From Chara braunii (lineage: Eukaryota; Streptophyta; Charophyceae; Charales; Characeae), in NCBI GenBank assembly GCA_003427395.1, contig BFEA01000947.1, positions 6,711-36,033 on the forward strand: a stretch of 29,323 bases of DNA. The letters are read 5' to 3'. Below, piece by piece: positions 19,300 to 28,920 of the stretch. The position numbers and the translations under genes were made by a program. The notes under the pieces were generated by a model. That model ran no database searches, was not told the DNA's origin, and saw only the letters and a program-made list of their open reading frames with translations. Position 1 is the stretch's first letter; each line of letters opens with the position of its first letter.

Positions 19300-19679
19300 G
19301 ATGGGATGTGTTGTGGTGATGTTCTCTTCCGTTCTTCCGAGTAATTTTGGTATTTGGCGCAAGTCGCCTTTGTTTCCGTCGATCAGCATCTCATATTTTT
19401 TCTTTGTTTGTCTCTAATGATTTATGCATGATTGTTTCTCCCACTTTGTTCTTCCCTCTATATGGATGGACCACATTGAGTGGTTAATCGCCTACGATCA
19501 AATTTTGTACGATCTTGATGCATGAACGATTGTCACCTTTTTTTTTTTTGTATGCATGAAACTGGACGCATGGACGATGGGTATTTTTCTGTCTAATTAA
19601 ATAAGCATGCTAGATGATCAAATTTTTGTCTTGCGATACGACTATCCACCTTCGGTTAACGGGCCAGCGTGTATGAGAT

Positions 19680-19811
19680 GCGGGTCATTGGTCTTTGTCC
19701 ATCGGACCGAGGGGTAGGCCTTGTGCACGCACGTGTAAGCCTGACCAGAAGAACGTGACCTACACGGGTGTCTGCAGAGCCTGTGCCTGGTCCCACTTTT
19801 TGAATGACTAA
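19680..19811 (+). CDS. Cys-rich mini-ORF in 3' LTR
   Basis: A 43-codon frame ends TAA at 19809. The 5' LTR counterpart starts with ATG, but here that codon is GCG, so a standard start is missing. The frame is closed upstream by TGA at 19674. It has Cys residues in a C-x3-C-x12-C-x2-C arrangement (RPCARTCKP then VCRACAWSHF), suggestive of a small zinc-binding fold. Both LTR copies have identical length and stop position despite about 18 percent divergence. It overlaps no other good frame and precedes the longer LTR ORF by 20 nt, in a different frame. It may be an exon or an upstream ORF, or simply fortuitous. Confidence 0.4.
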   Translation, partial: AGHWSLSIGPRGRPCARTCKPDQKNVTYTGVCRACAWSHFLND

Positions 19812-19831
19812 GTAACCGCCTCACCCTCAAC

Positions 19832-20476
19832 ATGAATATTGAACTCCCTTTTCGTATTACTGACCGCGAGTGTCTGAGGGATCAGGAGTACCGGGAGTAT
19901 TGGGAGCATGTGTGTCTGTCTGCACGACCAAGGGGAAAATTTTCTGAATTTCCATACCCAGTGGGAAACGAACGTATCTGCGAGTGGGATCTCGACCGAG
20001 CTCGAGAGCGCATTCCTTACCACCCTGAATTCCCCAGCTCGTACACGTGCCACCTTGTCGTGGAACCGGGAGTAATTATTTTGGAAACCGACTTTCATCC
20101 CTATCACCACATACTGCCCTTTCATTCGTTGACCATCATCCCCTGGCGCGCAATCGCTCCGTATTGGCCTTAACCCCCATGCTCGGAGTGCTTGCAAAAC
20201 TGCGAGTACCGAGCCTCTGGCTTCATCCGGCGAGCTCGCTCGGAGGAAGAACAACGGGCGCACAACCTTTGGTTAAGGCCAGCTGCGTCGGATTCTGAGA
20301 CCAGTAACGCACGACGCCTATCCTCTTGCATTCCTATCCCTGAAACTTGCCACAGGAGATCTCAGTTCCGAATTGGGTTTCCACCCCTCAGCTACTTTCC
20401 TAAAACCCTTGGCACACCGACTTTTCACACTTCCAGGCCCACTCACACTCCGATCAAGAAGTGGAGTTGGGCGTGA
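19832..20476 (+). pseudogene. LTR-encoded ORF, 3' copy (one internal stop)
   Basis: From ATG 19832 the frame is open to TGA at 20474-20476, 14 nt before the LTR end, except for TAA at 20171-20173. In the 5' LTR the matching codon is CAA, so the stop is probably a C-to-T change, and the ancestral protein would be about 214 residues in this form. A 48-nt block (20123-20170) just before the stop is absent from the 5' copy and keeps the frame. Features: RDQEYREYWEH, CEWDLDRARERIPYH, CHLV, ETDFHPYH, PCSECLQ, then an Arg-rich and Ser-rich C-terminus. No family recognised; Cys/His pairs may bind metal. It lies downstream of the LTR TATA box, so it could have been the first long ORF of the retrotransposon RNA. 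Confidence 0.5.
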
Positions 20477-20490
20477 GGTTGGACGTCACA

Positions 20491-22589
20491 ACCTCCTATT
20501 TTTCAACACAATTCCCAATCCCTTTGCTTCCTTTCCGCACGGGATGGCTGAATCAAGAGGGAAGCTTCGAGGCTACCATGTTCACATGTGGTTAACCAGG
20601 GGTCTTGTTTTCAACGAATTTTGCATCGAAATCGTCACATTATGCTGATTTTTTGCTTTTTTCTTGTTTTTTTTTTTATGTGACATATATGTGTTTTAGG
20701 GTACGTCGTGTGTCCAGTTTTAACATGTTTGGATCAATAATGAAAAAGTTGGCATTTCATGGAATTCGTTGGACGATTCATATTTTCTTTATTATATTTG
20801 CACAATGAGCCCATATCGTTTGTTTTTGAAATTCTCTGAATTTTGCACCAAAATTGTCGGCGAAAATTACGAATATTTACCCCCTTATTAACCATCTCTC
20901 GTAAACAGGGGAGAGTCGGAAAGGGATGGTTTAAAGGAGAGTTAAAAAACAATTGCGGGAACTTTTTACTGAATCGCAACAAGTACCAAATTATTGTTAG
21001 CCAAATATTTACGTATCAAAGCTATATGCCACACTTTCCATTCGATTATACATCTTATTGCTTTCTTAATGAATAAATCATCATGATCCATAAGAGGACT
21101 GAAACCTATTAGGCCTACCCTTAACATCTCAATGACTTCAACTCTAGTCCTCATTGACACTTTTGACTAACGAGTGTACTTTTCCTTATTTGTGTGCAAC
21201 CACCAATGTTCAATTGTTAAATCATAATTTAATTTTACATCTATAATTGTTGAGCAAAGTTGCATCATTTGTATCATTGCTTTCACCTTAATAATATAAG
21301 TTAAGTCATTAAAAAAAAAACTTCATAACATGGTTGCCAACCCGTATGTATGGAGACCGTCGAGCTGACATCCGTACATTCGGACGTTCGAGATTCAAAA
21401 CTTGAAGGGTTTCGGCCCCTGACAAAATATTATTTTTTTTCTTTTTTTTTTTTCTTTTTTAGTTCTTTATGATTTGAGGTACAAGCCTATAAATTTTGAA
21501 GGCATTTTGCTAACCCTAAAAATATGAAAAATCACTAAAGATCGTGGTGTCAAAACATGATTGTTTATCTTACTATTTTACTTTATTTCTCTTTTTACTT
21601 TTTGTTTTCACTTCATTTCGGAGCCTAGATAATTTTATTACTTGACTTCCATTCGGGCCACCCGGGTCACCCTATTTTCCCGAACCGCCCGACCGTGCAA
21701 GTACCAAGAAAGGTCCTAAAAAAAAAAAAAAAAAAATAAAAAAAAATCAAAATATTCCAAAAAACAATCTATGTTATGCAGAAAAATAAAATGAACAACT
21801 TTTGCCTCAGGATCACATCAAAATTCTTTATCAAATTAAAATAAAAAATAAAGTTAAAAAATAATTTTCTTTTTTTTCCTTTTTTTTTTCTTTTTGGCTC
21901 GGGCGGGCAAGTGACCCGGGGCCACTCTGGTAGCCTAGTTTTGTATTATTATATATTTTTTTGATGAGTCTTGAATCATATGCAATACATATCAGATCTA
22001 TAACGTTTCAGGGCATTTGACTAAACAAAACATAAATGAAAATTTGTCAAAGATGGAGGTGTGTAAAATGTGTCCACCCACACACTAATTTTAATTATCT
22101 CTTTATTTACTTTTTTTTTCTGTATTTTAGTTGTATTTCAAATTTGGTAAAAAAAATTGGATATAACACTTAGGCAAATGTTATTCACTTTATTTTTTGG
22201 CATAACATATATGTTATTCAATTTTTTTAGTTTTTATTTTTTTTATATACATTCGGTCTAAAAGGGCGAATACGTCTACAAGGGGGTCCGAATGTTTTGA
22301 CGTTCGGGTTCGGTTGTCCAGCCCCGGCCGACTGTGGGCTACCATACTTGATAAGATATTCAAAATTCAACATTGTATCTTTGTTTGCCCTTATTATGAT
22401 ATGTAGTACCTTCACCACAATCTCACAAAGAAATGATAATATACTTTTTCATCTCCTTAAGTTGCGTAAAGCAAAAATGGCAGAGATATGTTTATTCAAT
22501 ATAACATTAGCAGTTATCGATTGGTGTATTACGCAAAATTAAGAGGAAAAAAAAACAGTCCAACATTGTAAACCCCTTGCGTGTCAGTA
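20491..22589. other. AT-rich flank with degenerate repeats, no gene
   Basis: No credible coding frame. Two related blocks can be seen: 21450-21700 and 21890-22080 share wording around GGCATTT(T)G(C/A)CTAA and CACTAAAGAT/GTCAAAGATG. GC-rich islands with CACCCGGGTCAC (21660) and GTGACCCGGGGCCAC (21911) are roughly inverse to each other. TACATTCGG...GACGTTCG (21373) has an echo at 22250-22305. Homopolymer tracts of A or T (21427, 21718) abound. This is likely an old transposon remnant with inverted parts. Confidence 0.4.
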
Positions 22590-24365
22590 ATCGGAATGTG
22601 TCGTTGAGTTTTTTCTCAATAGTTGTGTTACAGTCCATAATGTCGTCTTGCAGCTCACCTTAAACTACAGTTTTAACTCATCCAAAAGTAAATCCAACCT
22701 TATTCGTTCCCGTCATCAGAGCAACAACTCAATCGATGCATAAGAGATCACTCATGCATAAACCATCAGATACTAAGGAGCAAAGAAAAGGACGGGGAAA
22801 GATCACCCGAGCTTGTTGATCTCTCAAATTCAACGATACTCGGCCTCGTGAGATTGAATTCAATGAGACGAGGAGGACCGAATCTCAGGAGCGGGTAGGG
22901 ACGACGGAGTCATCTTCAAACAATCATGAATAAAATCTTAAAAAAGAAAGAAAGATAGAGAGGTAACGTCGAAAAACGTGGACGGAGTCTTAGCTTGACC
23001 GAAGAAGCGGATAAAGAGAAAAAAAAAACGTTATGAGCACAGAAATAGATATGAGAAAAAAAAAGACAATCCGTTGTAGACTTAATTTTTTAAAATAAGA
23101 AGAGGAATCGAACATCAAGGCGTACAAGCCTTCCACTCTCTAACTATGGTCCAAGGTCATGCAATCATTCGTACACACACATCTTCCTTTCCTAAGTACT
23201 GGCGATTCAGATCACCACATACCAACCTTTACAAGTGACCACAACGATCGTCACCCCGCCAACTCAACTTCTATACCAACTTTCCCAGATCCCACAGTCC
23301 GTCGTGGCTGCCCGACGCATAACCTTGCAAAGCTACAGTCAGACCGTCAAGATTTGTTGACTCGCTGTACACACACATCATTTAGCCACAACTTCTTAAA
23401 GCTGACAGATGGGTTGAGAGAGATTTTTTCAGACGCGCTTGTGGATTTTATAGTTGCCAAGCAAGAGATATAAGATGCGAGGGAATGGGGCGGAAGTAGA
23501 AGGGGGTGAAAAGAGAGTTCGGGTTAATCACTTGGGGAAAGCCACATTAATCCCCGCGAGTTCCTTCGTAGTCAATCAGATCACAGTGTGAGGGGAGTAT
23601 CCTCCTTACACAATGTCTTTTGACGACTCAAACACTCTACTGTGGGGATCGATAGGGAGTTCTTATACAGGGATGAAGGCGGGAAGAAGGAGGGCACGAA
23701 GAGTAGCGCAGAGAGGGACAACGATTCAGACGAAAAGGAGAGGTAGATAAGCACGAAGGAAAAGGAGATGGAAAACAATTACATGTAGAAAAAAGAGGTG
23801 AAAATGGGATGGGTCATAGTGGAAAACGGGGGAAGTTTGCATGCATGGCGCTGACACAGAGATAAAAAGGCAGAAAACAATTATCTTCCGTCTATTCTAG
23901 CTCTAAAACGAATTCAAGATTTAAAAATTTAAAAACGATATTTGCTCGCGACATTGGACGAGCGAAAAACCCTACGCCTATTCAGATTCCTACTGAAAAT
24001 TCACAGACCCTTCAAGGGCGAATTTAAGAATATTCTCTTGCAAGAAAGGACACGTCAGCGGCCGCAAATTCCGGAATTCCGAACTGTCGAACAAAATAAT
24101 TAGTGCGCTCAGTAAGCTGCGTGTAAGTCCTCCGTAAATTTATGAATCACCAGAAAGAAATTGTAAAAAAGTATGAGAAAAATGACAAGTCTCAAAAGTG
24201 GAAGGCCTCATTGGCCATTGATTTCAGGTATCATCCAGCAACCAGAAAGAATGGTACCCTAAAGCACGTTACAGATCGAAGAAAAAAAAACACGAATAGC
24301 AAAACTCATGGCTTCAAAAGTTCGTTCAGATATAGAAGCTGGTACGTCACAATCTGTGCTTGAAG
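22590..24365. repeat. Diverged segmental repeat, copy A
   Basis: About 1.8 kb aligns, with many substitutions and indels, to 25515-27400 in the same orientation. Landmarks in both copies: CAATCGATGCATA, TAGCTTGACCGAAGAA, a TCGTACACA(C/T)ACACA stretch, GTCACCCCGCCAACTCAACTT, GCATGCATGG, and AAGAAAGGACACGTCAGCGG. No host gene is recognised in it. The copies may be an ancient tandem duplication with a unit of about 3 kb, or remnants of the same mobile element; TG...CA ends were not found. Confidence 0.75.
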
Positions 24366-25514
24366 AATTTTTGTAATTTCTTCGCCCTAACATTGTTTTT
24401 CATTTCTCACACTGTCTCACATATTACCTTAGTATGAAGAATAAGATGGTAGGCTGCCATATAGGGGCAGGGAAAAGATTTCTCACACACTCCTACCCCG
24501 CTGCATATTGAGTTTCAGTGATACCATTGCCACTCCACTGAAGTTCGTCCTAGAATCTCAAGTGCGAGATTCCTAAAGGATTTCAAATACATGGTTGTGT
24601 CATCCTATAAATTTTACTAGGATGCATCATAAAGATTATTGAAATTGTATCTGTAATATCTCTAATATCCACTGTTGCTTCACATCCCGCGCAACCTTCA
24701 CTAATCCGTTTCTGCCGTTCAACCTTATGCCATGTTTTGTCTTTCGGTTGGGGTGGTAAATAGTGTAGAATAGGCCATGAAATAACAACAAAATGGGGTG
24801 TGCCAAGGATTTTGGAAAATATTGAGTGTGGGGTCATAGACGGAACTGAAAGCCCCCGTGCTATTTCAATTTTAGTGAGAACGGACCATATTCGCACGGA
24901 AAACAAAGGGTGCGCACTACTTACAAATCTTCACCTAATCAAAAAAATATTTTTGAACCTCCATGCGGGATACTCATCGGTTTTTCGAATGGAAAGGAGA
25001 GGTTGGGTACACACTTTGGGTCTCGTTTTCGCTGCAAATCTCAGCGCCTCTCGTTACAGAGTTCGGAATCCGACTTGGACGACCTCAGTCAAGGCGCTCT
25101 TTCCTTGTGTTCGTCTTCACCATGTGTCCGGTAGCGGAACCCCTTTTCTCGATAACTTGAATGCTCAGTGCAACGACAATCGCTACACAGAGCGTTGGGG
25201 CAATGGACAACTACTGCCGTCTATGAGATGACAATCAGTTCGTTAAAATGAAACAGTAAAGAGTACGGGGAAAAGTGGGTATCAATAATGACAAAACCTG
25301 CGCCTATAAGTCCCGAACACCTTGTTTCGAAAGGAAATTAATAGCGCTTGCCAATCTTGGCGAGGACTTCCCACACGTCTCACTCACATACACGTGTCCT
25401 TTCCTCGTTATACGGGAACAGTAGCAACTTGAATGAGGATACGAGAAATCGGCACCTAGTCGGATCAAGACAATCGGTCCACATAGGATAAGCAAAAACT
25501 GATCACGTAAGTTC
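24366..25514. other. Spacer between repeat copies; no recognised gene
   Basis: Reading frames of 107 codons on the - strand (24583-24906) and 143 codons on the + strand (24800-25231) overlap each other and show no known motif. If the repeats are a tandem duplication, this stretch belongs to unit A, and its counterpart after 27400 is mostly lost, with only faint similarity up to about 27560. Confidence 0.4.
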
Positions 25515-25918
25515 ACTCAACCAGTTTTTTAATCAAAGATGTAATCAGTCACAATGATACGTGCTCTATTGCCTTTCATCCATCAGGTAAGCCGATCCAA
25601 GAAAATGGGGGTTCGATCCAATCAAGACGACAATCATCATTCATTAAGTGGGCGGTGAGCATGCATTCACCTAGTATCAACAAAATCTCAGCTTAGTTAG
25701 CCCAATCGATGCATATATGTGTCAGATCTCATATACACGAACCATCAGTTGTCGAGGGACACATCAACATAAAAAATAGGATAAGGTCACTCGGGTTTAC
25801 TAGTCCCGTAAGTTCAACGGTGCTTGTTCGTGCGATATTTCATGGAATTCAACAGGGGCGAGTGAGAACGGTAAATCATCAAGTCATTATGACATCCATT
25901 GGGCAAACAAAAGCAAAA

Positions 25919-25922
<4 letters not shown>

Positions 25923-25960
<38 letters not shown>
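25923..25960. repeat. (GA)n microsatellite
   Basis: About 19 GA units within copy B of the segmental repeat. Copy A has an AAAGAAAGAAAGATAGAGAG tract at the equivalent place. Confidence 0.95.
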
Positions 25961-25963
<3 letters not shown>

Positions 25964-27260
25964 CTTGACCGAAGAAAGGGGACTAAGAAGAGAGAGAGGG
26001 AGAGAACTTTGATCATACAAACAAGCTTAAGGGCGACAACAACCTGCTATTCGTCGTAGACTCAACTTTAAAAAACCAAAAGAAGAACCGAAAATCAAGG
26101 TGCACGGACCCTCTGCTCTCTGATAATGACCATTGGCCATACAACCACTCGTACACATACACACCCTTCTTACATAGGTACTGACGATCCCGACTGCCAC
26201 GTACCAGCCTCCATACCACAACGATTGTCACCCCGCCAACTCAACTTTTGCACCAACTTGCCCAGATCTCGCAGTTCATCACGGCCACCTGACGCACGAT
26301 CTTGCATACATTGCAGTCAGCTCGTAATGACTTTCCAACTCTGACTCGCTACTTGCACATCACCTAACCACAACTTCCCATAAGCTGGCAGGTCGGTTAA
26401 AAGAGAGATTTCCCGATGTGCTTGCGGGTTGTATAATTGTGACGAGGGAGAGAAGATGAGAGATAGAATGGGGTGGAGGTAGGAGGGGGTGAAGGGAGAG
26501 TTTGGGGTAATCGCCCGGGGAAAGCCATTTTGATACCCGCTAGTCTTTCACAACCAATCAGATTATAGCATGAAGGGAGTATTTTCCTTAGACAATGTCG
26601 CTTGACGACTTGAATACCCTCGGGGGGGGATCAATAGGGAGTTCCTGTATGGGGATGAAGGTGGGAAGAAGGAAACCGCAGAGAGTAGTGCGGAGCGGGA
26701 CCAAGATTCAAACGAGAAGGGAGTGGGAGAGAAGCACGAAGAGAGAGGGGATGAAAACCAGTTACCGGTGAAGGAGAGAAGGCATGAAGAGGGGAAGGGT
26801 GAAAATGACATAGGCCATAGCAGGAAGCGGCGAAAGCTTGCATGCATGGTGCCAGTGCAGAAAAGAAAAAAGGCACCGAAACAGTTGCATTTCCTCCATC
26901 CTGGTTCTAAGAATACTTCAAGATTGAAAAATTCAAAAGCAATATCAGAGTGCGAAATTGAGCGCGCAAAAATCCTACGTCTATCCAGCTTCCTACTGGA
27001 AATTCACAGATCTTTCAAGGGCGAGTGCCGAAACATCCATTTGCAAGAAAGGACACGTCAGCGGGAGGAGCCTTCGTGATTGCCGGAGTTTCCAAACTGC
27101 CCAACAAAATTCCAAGCTCGTTCACTAAGGCGCGCGTAATTCCTACGTAGATGCATTGATTGCCAAAAAAAAAATGGCAAAGAAGTCCAAAAAGAAAAAC
27201 GATGTCTTAGTTGTGAGAGGCCCTGGGCCTGCGATCCCGTGCATTAAGGTGATAGCAAAA

Positions 27261-27340
27261 GGAGGGGTACCCCAAAAGTTCAAGAGAGAGCCGGAGAGTA
27301 GGAGGGGTACCCCAAAAGTTCCAACGAGAGCCGAAGAGTA
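27261..27340. repeat. 40-bp tandem duplication
   Basis: A unit beginning GGAGGGGTACCCCAAAAGTT is present at 27261-27300 and 27301-27340, with a few differences. It contains the palindrome GGGGTACCCC. Confidence 0.9.
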
Positions 27341-27586
27341 GGAAAGAGCAAAAATTCAGGGCTGCAGAAGATCGCTTAGGTGCAGAAGCTGGTTCGTCCA
27401 ACTCTCACTCGTGGGACCCTACCCCGGGCCTCCGACATTGCACTATTATTAATCATAGGGATAACCTTTACGGGAGTCTGACAATCTTTTTTTTCGTCTA
27501 TAGATTATTTCTTTTTCACAACAGTCTGAAACATCGTTAAAAAGTGGAGTAAATAAGTAGCTCAACTGTGGGAATATTAACATCTA

Positions 27587-27785
27587 GGGGAAACTAGGCA
27601 GGAGTCACAAAAAAATATGAGTTATAATTGCAGCATGGGCCAAGATACAGTTTCGAATTGCAGTTCATGCAATGTACACAACCCAGCTTTCTGGCGAGGT
27701 AAGGTGCCCGGAATGCAATTGCAAGCTTTATCTTGGCCCATACTGCAATTATAACTCGTTTTTGTGACTCTACTGAAGTTACCCC
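27587..27785. mobile_element. Mutator-like MITE, copy 1
   Basis: A 199-bp non-coding element with long terminal inverted repeats. The left end reads GGGGAAACTAGGCAGGAGTC, the right end is its approximate inverse ending in AGTTACCCC, and the arms continue through GTCACAAAAA and TTATAATTGCAG into GGGCCAAGATA. It is flanked by a perfect 9-bp target duplication, TAACATCTA (27578-27586 and 27786-27794). Length, long inverted repeats and a 9-bp duplication fit the Mutator superfamily. No transposase is encoded, so it depends on a partner elsewhere. Confidence 0.88.
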
Positions 27786-27794
27786 TAACATCTA

Positions 27795-28414
27795 TCTTTA
27801 ATAGATGTCCCATTTTTCCACAATAGTGTGGGGACTTTCCTAGGTCCGCAGACATTTGTTGTACCAGTCCCACCCAACTTTAGTTTTGTGGCAGTTAACA
27901 TGAATTTGTGCAACTTTCTGAGCATCATTCATTTTTCGATTCCTTAATTATTTCCAACCAGGCTTCCTTACTGATATTAAACCACCAGTACCTTGGACCC
28001 CTCTGCGGCGCCCTGACAGTATTTCCATCATTTCTGTACTGAAACCTGCACAGCCGGGCCATTTCCATGAAGCTACTCATAAATTTCACTCTGGCTCCAT
28101 AAATATTAACCCGCAACAGGTCCTAAATTCCACGCTTAGCTTCGTGAACGTTAACCCACATTAGGTCCTGGAATCACTCTCAGGACTCTTTGCCTCATTA
28201 TTAACAAGGAGTTTTTTTGTCTTGGTCCTCCAGTGGGGCCAAATCTCACCCCTAGTTTCCTCCTCCACGGGTGATGCTTCCTTTTTTTTCCCCCCCTTAA
28301 AAAAAAAATTAAACCCCTGGTTGATGTAGAGGCTACATTCTAGACGTATGGGAGTCACCTTGGGCCCTCGGCCATGTGGCTGAGGCCCCTTGCACAGGAG
28401 ATACTTTTTTAATA
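27795..28414. other. Spacer with a degenerate repeat, no gene
   Basis: The word AGGTCCTAAATTCCACGCTT at about 28118 recurs in diverged form at about 28164 (AGGTCCTGGAATCAC) and at about 28650 (AGGTACTGAATTTCGCTCTT). A small hairpin ATGTAG/CTACAT lies near 28324. No coding frame stands out. Confidence 0.4.
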
Positions 28415-28617
28415 GGGGTAACTACGCAGGAGTCACAAAAACGAGTTATAATTTTTGCACTATGGGCCTAGATACAGTTTGCAATTGCAATTCGGGCACC
28501 CTCCCTGGCCAGAAAGCTGGGTTGTATACATTGCCCGAACTGCAATTCGAAACTGTATCTTGGCCCATACTGCAATTACAATTCGTTTTTGTGACTCCCA
28601 CATAGTTTTGAATCCCC
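28415..28617. mobile_element. Mutator-like MITE, copy 2
   Basis: This 203-bp relative of copy 1 lies about 630 bp away. It begins GGGGTAACTACGCAGGAGTC and ends with the inverse arms (GTGACTCCC...CCCC). Its centre (CCAGAAAGCTGGGTTGTATA) matches the reverse complement of the copy 1 centre, so the two are in opposite relative orientation. The flanking 9 bp (TTTTTAATA and TTCTTCTTA) do not match, so its target duplication is decayed or the ends are misjudged. Confidence 0.8.
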
Positions 28618-28790
28618 TTCTTCTTATTCTTAATAATATTAAGCGGCATTAGGTACTGAATTTCGCTCTTAGCTTCATTATGAGATTTCCTTTTCCCTCT
28701 TGTCTTGAAGGAGCCACCAGATCCTCCATACACAGCCATGGCTATATTTCCCAATGTGGGGTGTAATCCTGTTGGAGGGCCCAATTGCAG

Positions 28791-28920
28791 CAGGAGAATA
28801 GCAGCAGCAGAATGGCTGCAGCAGAACAGCAGAGGCAGCGTCACAAACAGTAGCGCAGGAGAATAGCAGCAGCAGAATGGCTGCAGCGGAACAGCAGAGG
28901 CAGCGTCACAAACAGTAGCA
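28791..28920. repeat. 65-bp tandem duplication, CAG-rich
   Basis: The unit CAGGAGAATAGCAGCAGCAG... occupies 28791-28855 and 28856-28920 with two mismatches. Because 65 is not a multiple of three, the duplication would shift any reading frame, which argues against the frame through it (28446-28931, - strand) being a functional gene. Confidence 0.92.

Larger units (their letters stand above)
1052..20490 (+). mobile_element. Degenerate Ty3/gypsy LTR retrotransposon with a nested insertion
   Basis: Two direct repeats of about 2.2 kb (1052-2476 plus 10394-11226, and 18277-20490) flank a coding region of about 7 kb with the order gag, protease, reverse transcriptase, RNase H, PHD-like module, integrase. 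Integrase downstream of RNase H is the Ty3/gypsy order. The LTRs start TGTGAC and the 3' LTR ends GTCACA, a 6-bp inverted terminal pair. The primer-binding site is at 11227. The flanking 4 bp are GCCT on the left and ACCT on the right, compatible with a 4-bp target duplication carrying one mutation, but this is weak. The 5' LTR contains a 7.9-kb insertion. The LTRs differ by about 18 percent in one noncoding stretch I aligned (19 differences in 107 positions), so the insertion is old. Multiple frameshifts and stops make it non-autonomous now. Confidence 0.93.
18277..20490 (+). repeat. 3' LTR
   Basis: This is the uninterrupted copy of the LTR, starting TGTGACGAAC and ending GGACGTCACA. It contains a TATA box (18949), a GA microsatellite (19227-19296), the Cys-rich mini-ORF and the longer LTR ORF. 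Divergence from the 5' copy is uneven: 19 differences in 107 positions just right of the insertion site, but only one in 75 positions inside the ORF (19962-20036 against 10626-10700). Confidence 0.93.
25515..27400. repeat. Diverged segmental repeat, copy B
   Basis: Partner of 22590-24365. It carries a GA microsatellite at 25923-25960 that copy A lacks, and an internal 40-bp tandem duplication at 27261-27340. The + strand frame 26723-27079 (118 codons, Lys/Arg-rich) ends with FKGECRNIHLQERTRQR. Copy A reads a similar peptide in the same register (FKGEFKNILLQERTRQR, about 24019-24069), with no indel over nearly 100 bp but with stops farther upstream. This could be a remnant coding piece; I do not recognise it. 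Confidence 0.75.

Noticed and set aside
1048-20494. Firm target duplication of the Ty3 element
   Set aside because: Left GCCT and right ACCT agree at only three of four bases, so it is mentioned but not annotated.
24583-25231. Genes in the 107-codon (- strand) and 143-codon (+ strand) frames
   Set aside because: They overlap each other, have no recognisable domain and lie between decayed repeat copies. Kept only as an unassigned spacer.
28406-28626. 9-bp target duplication of MITE copy 2
   Set aside because: TTTTTAATA and TTCTTCTTA match at only six of nine positions in T-rich sequence, which is near chance.
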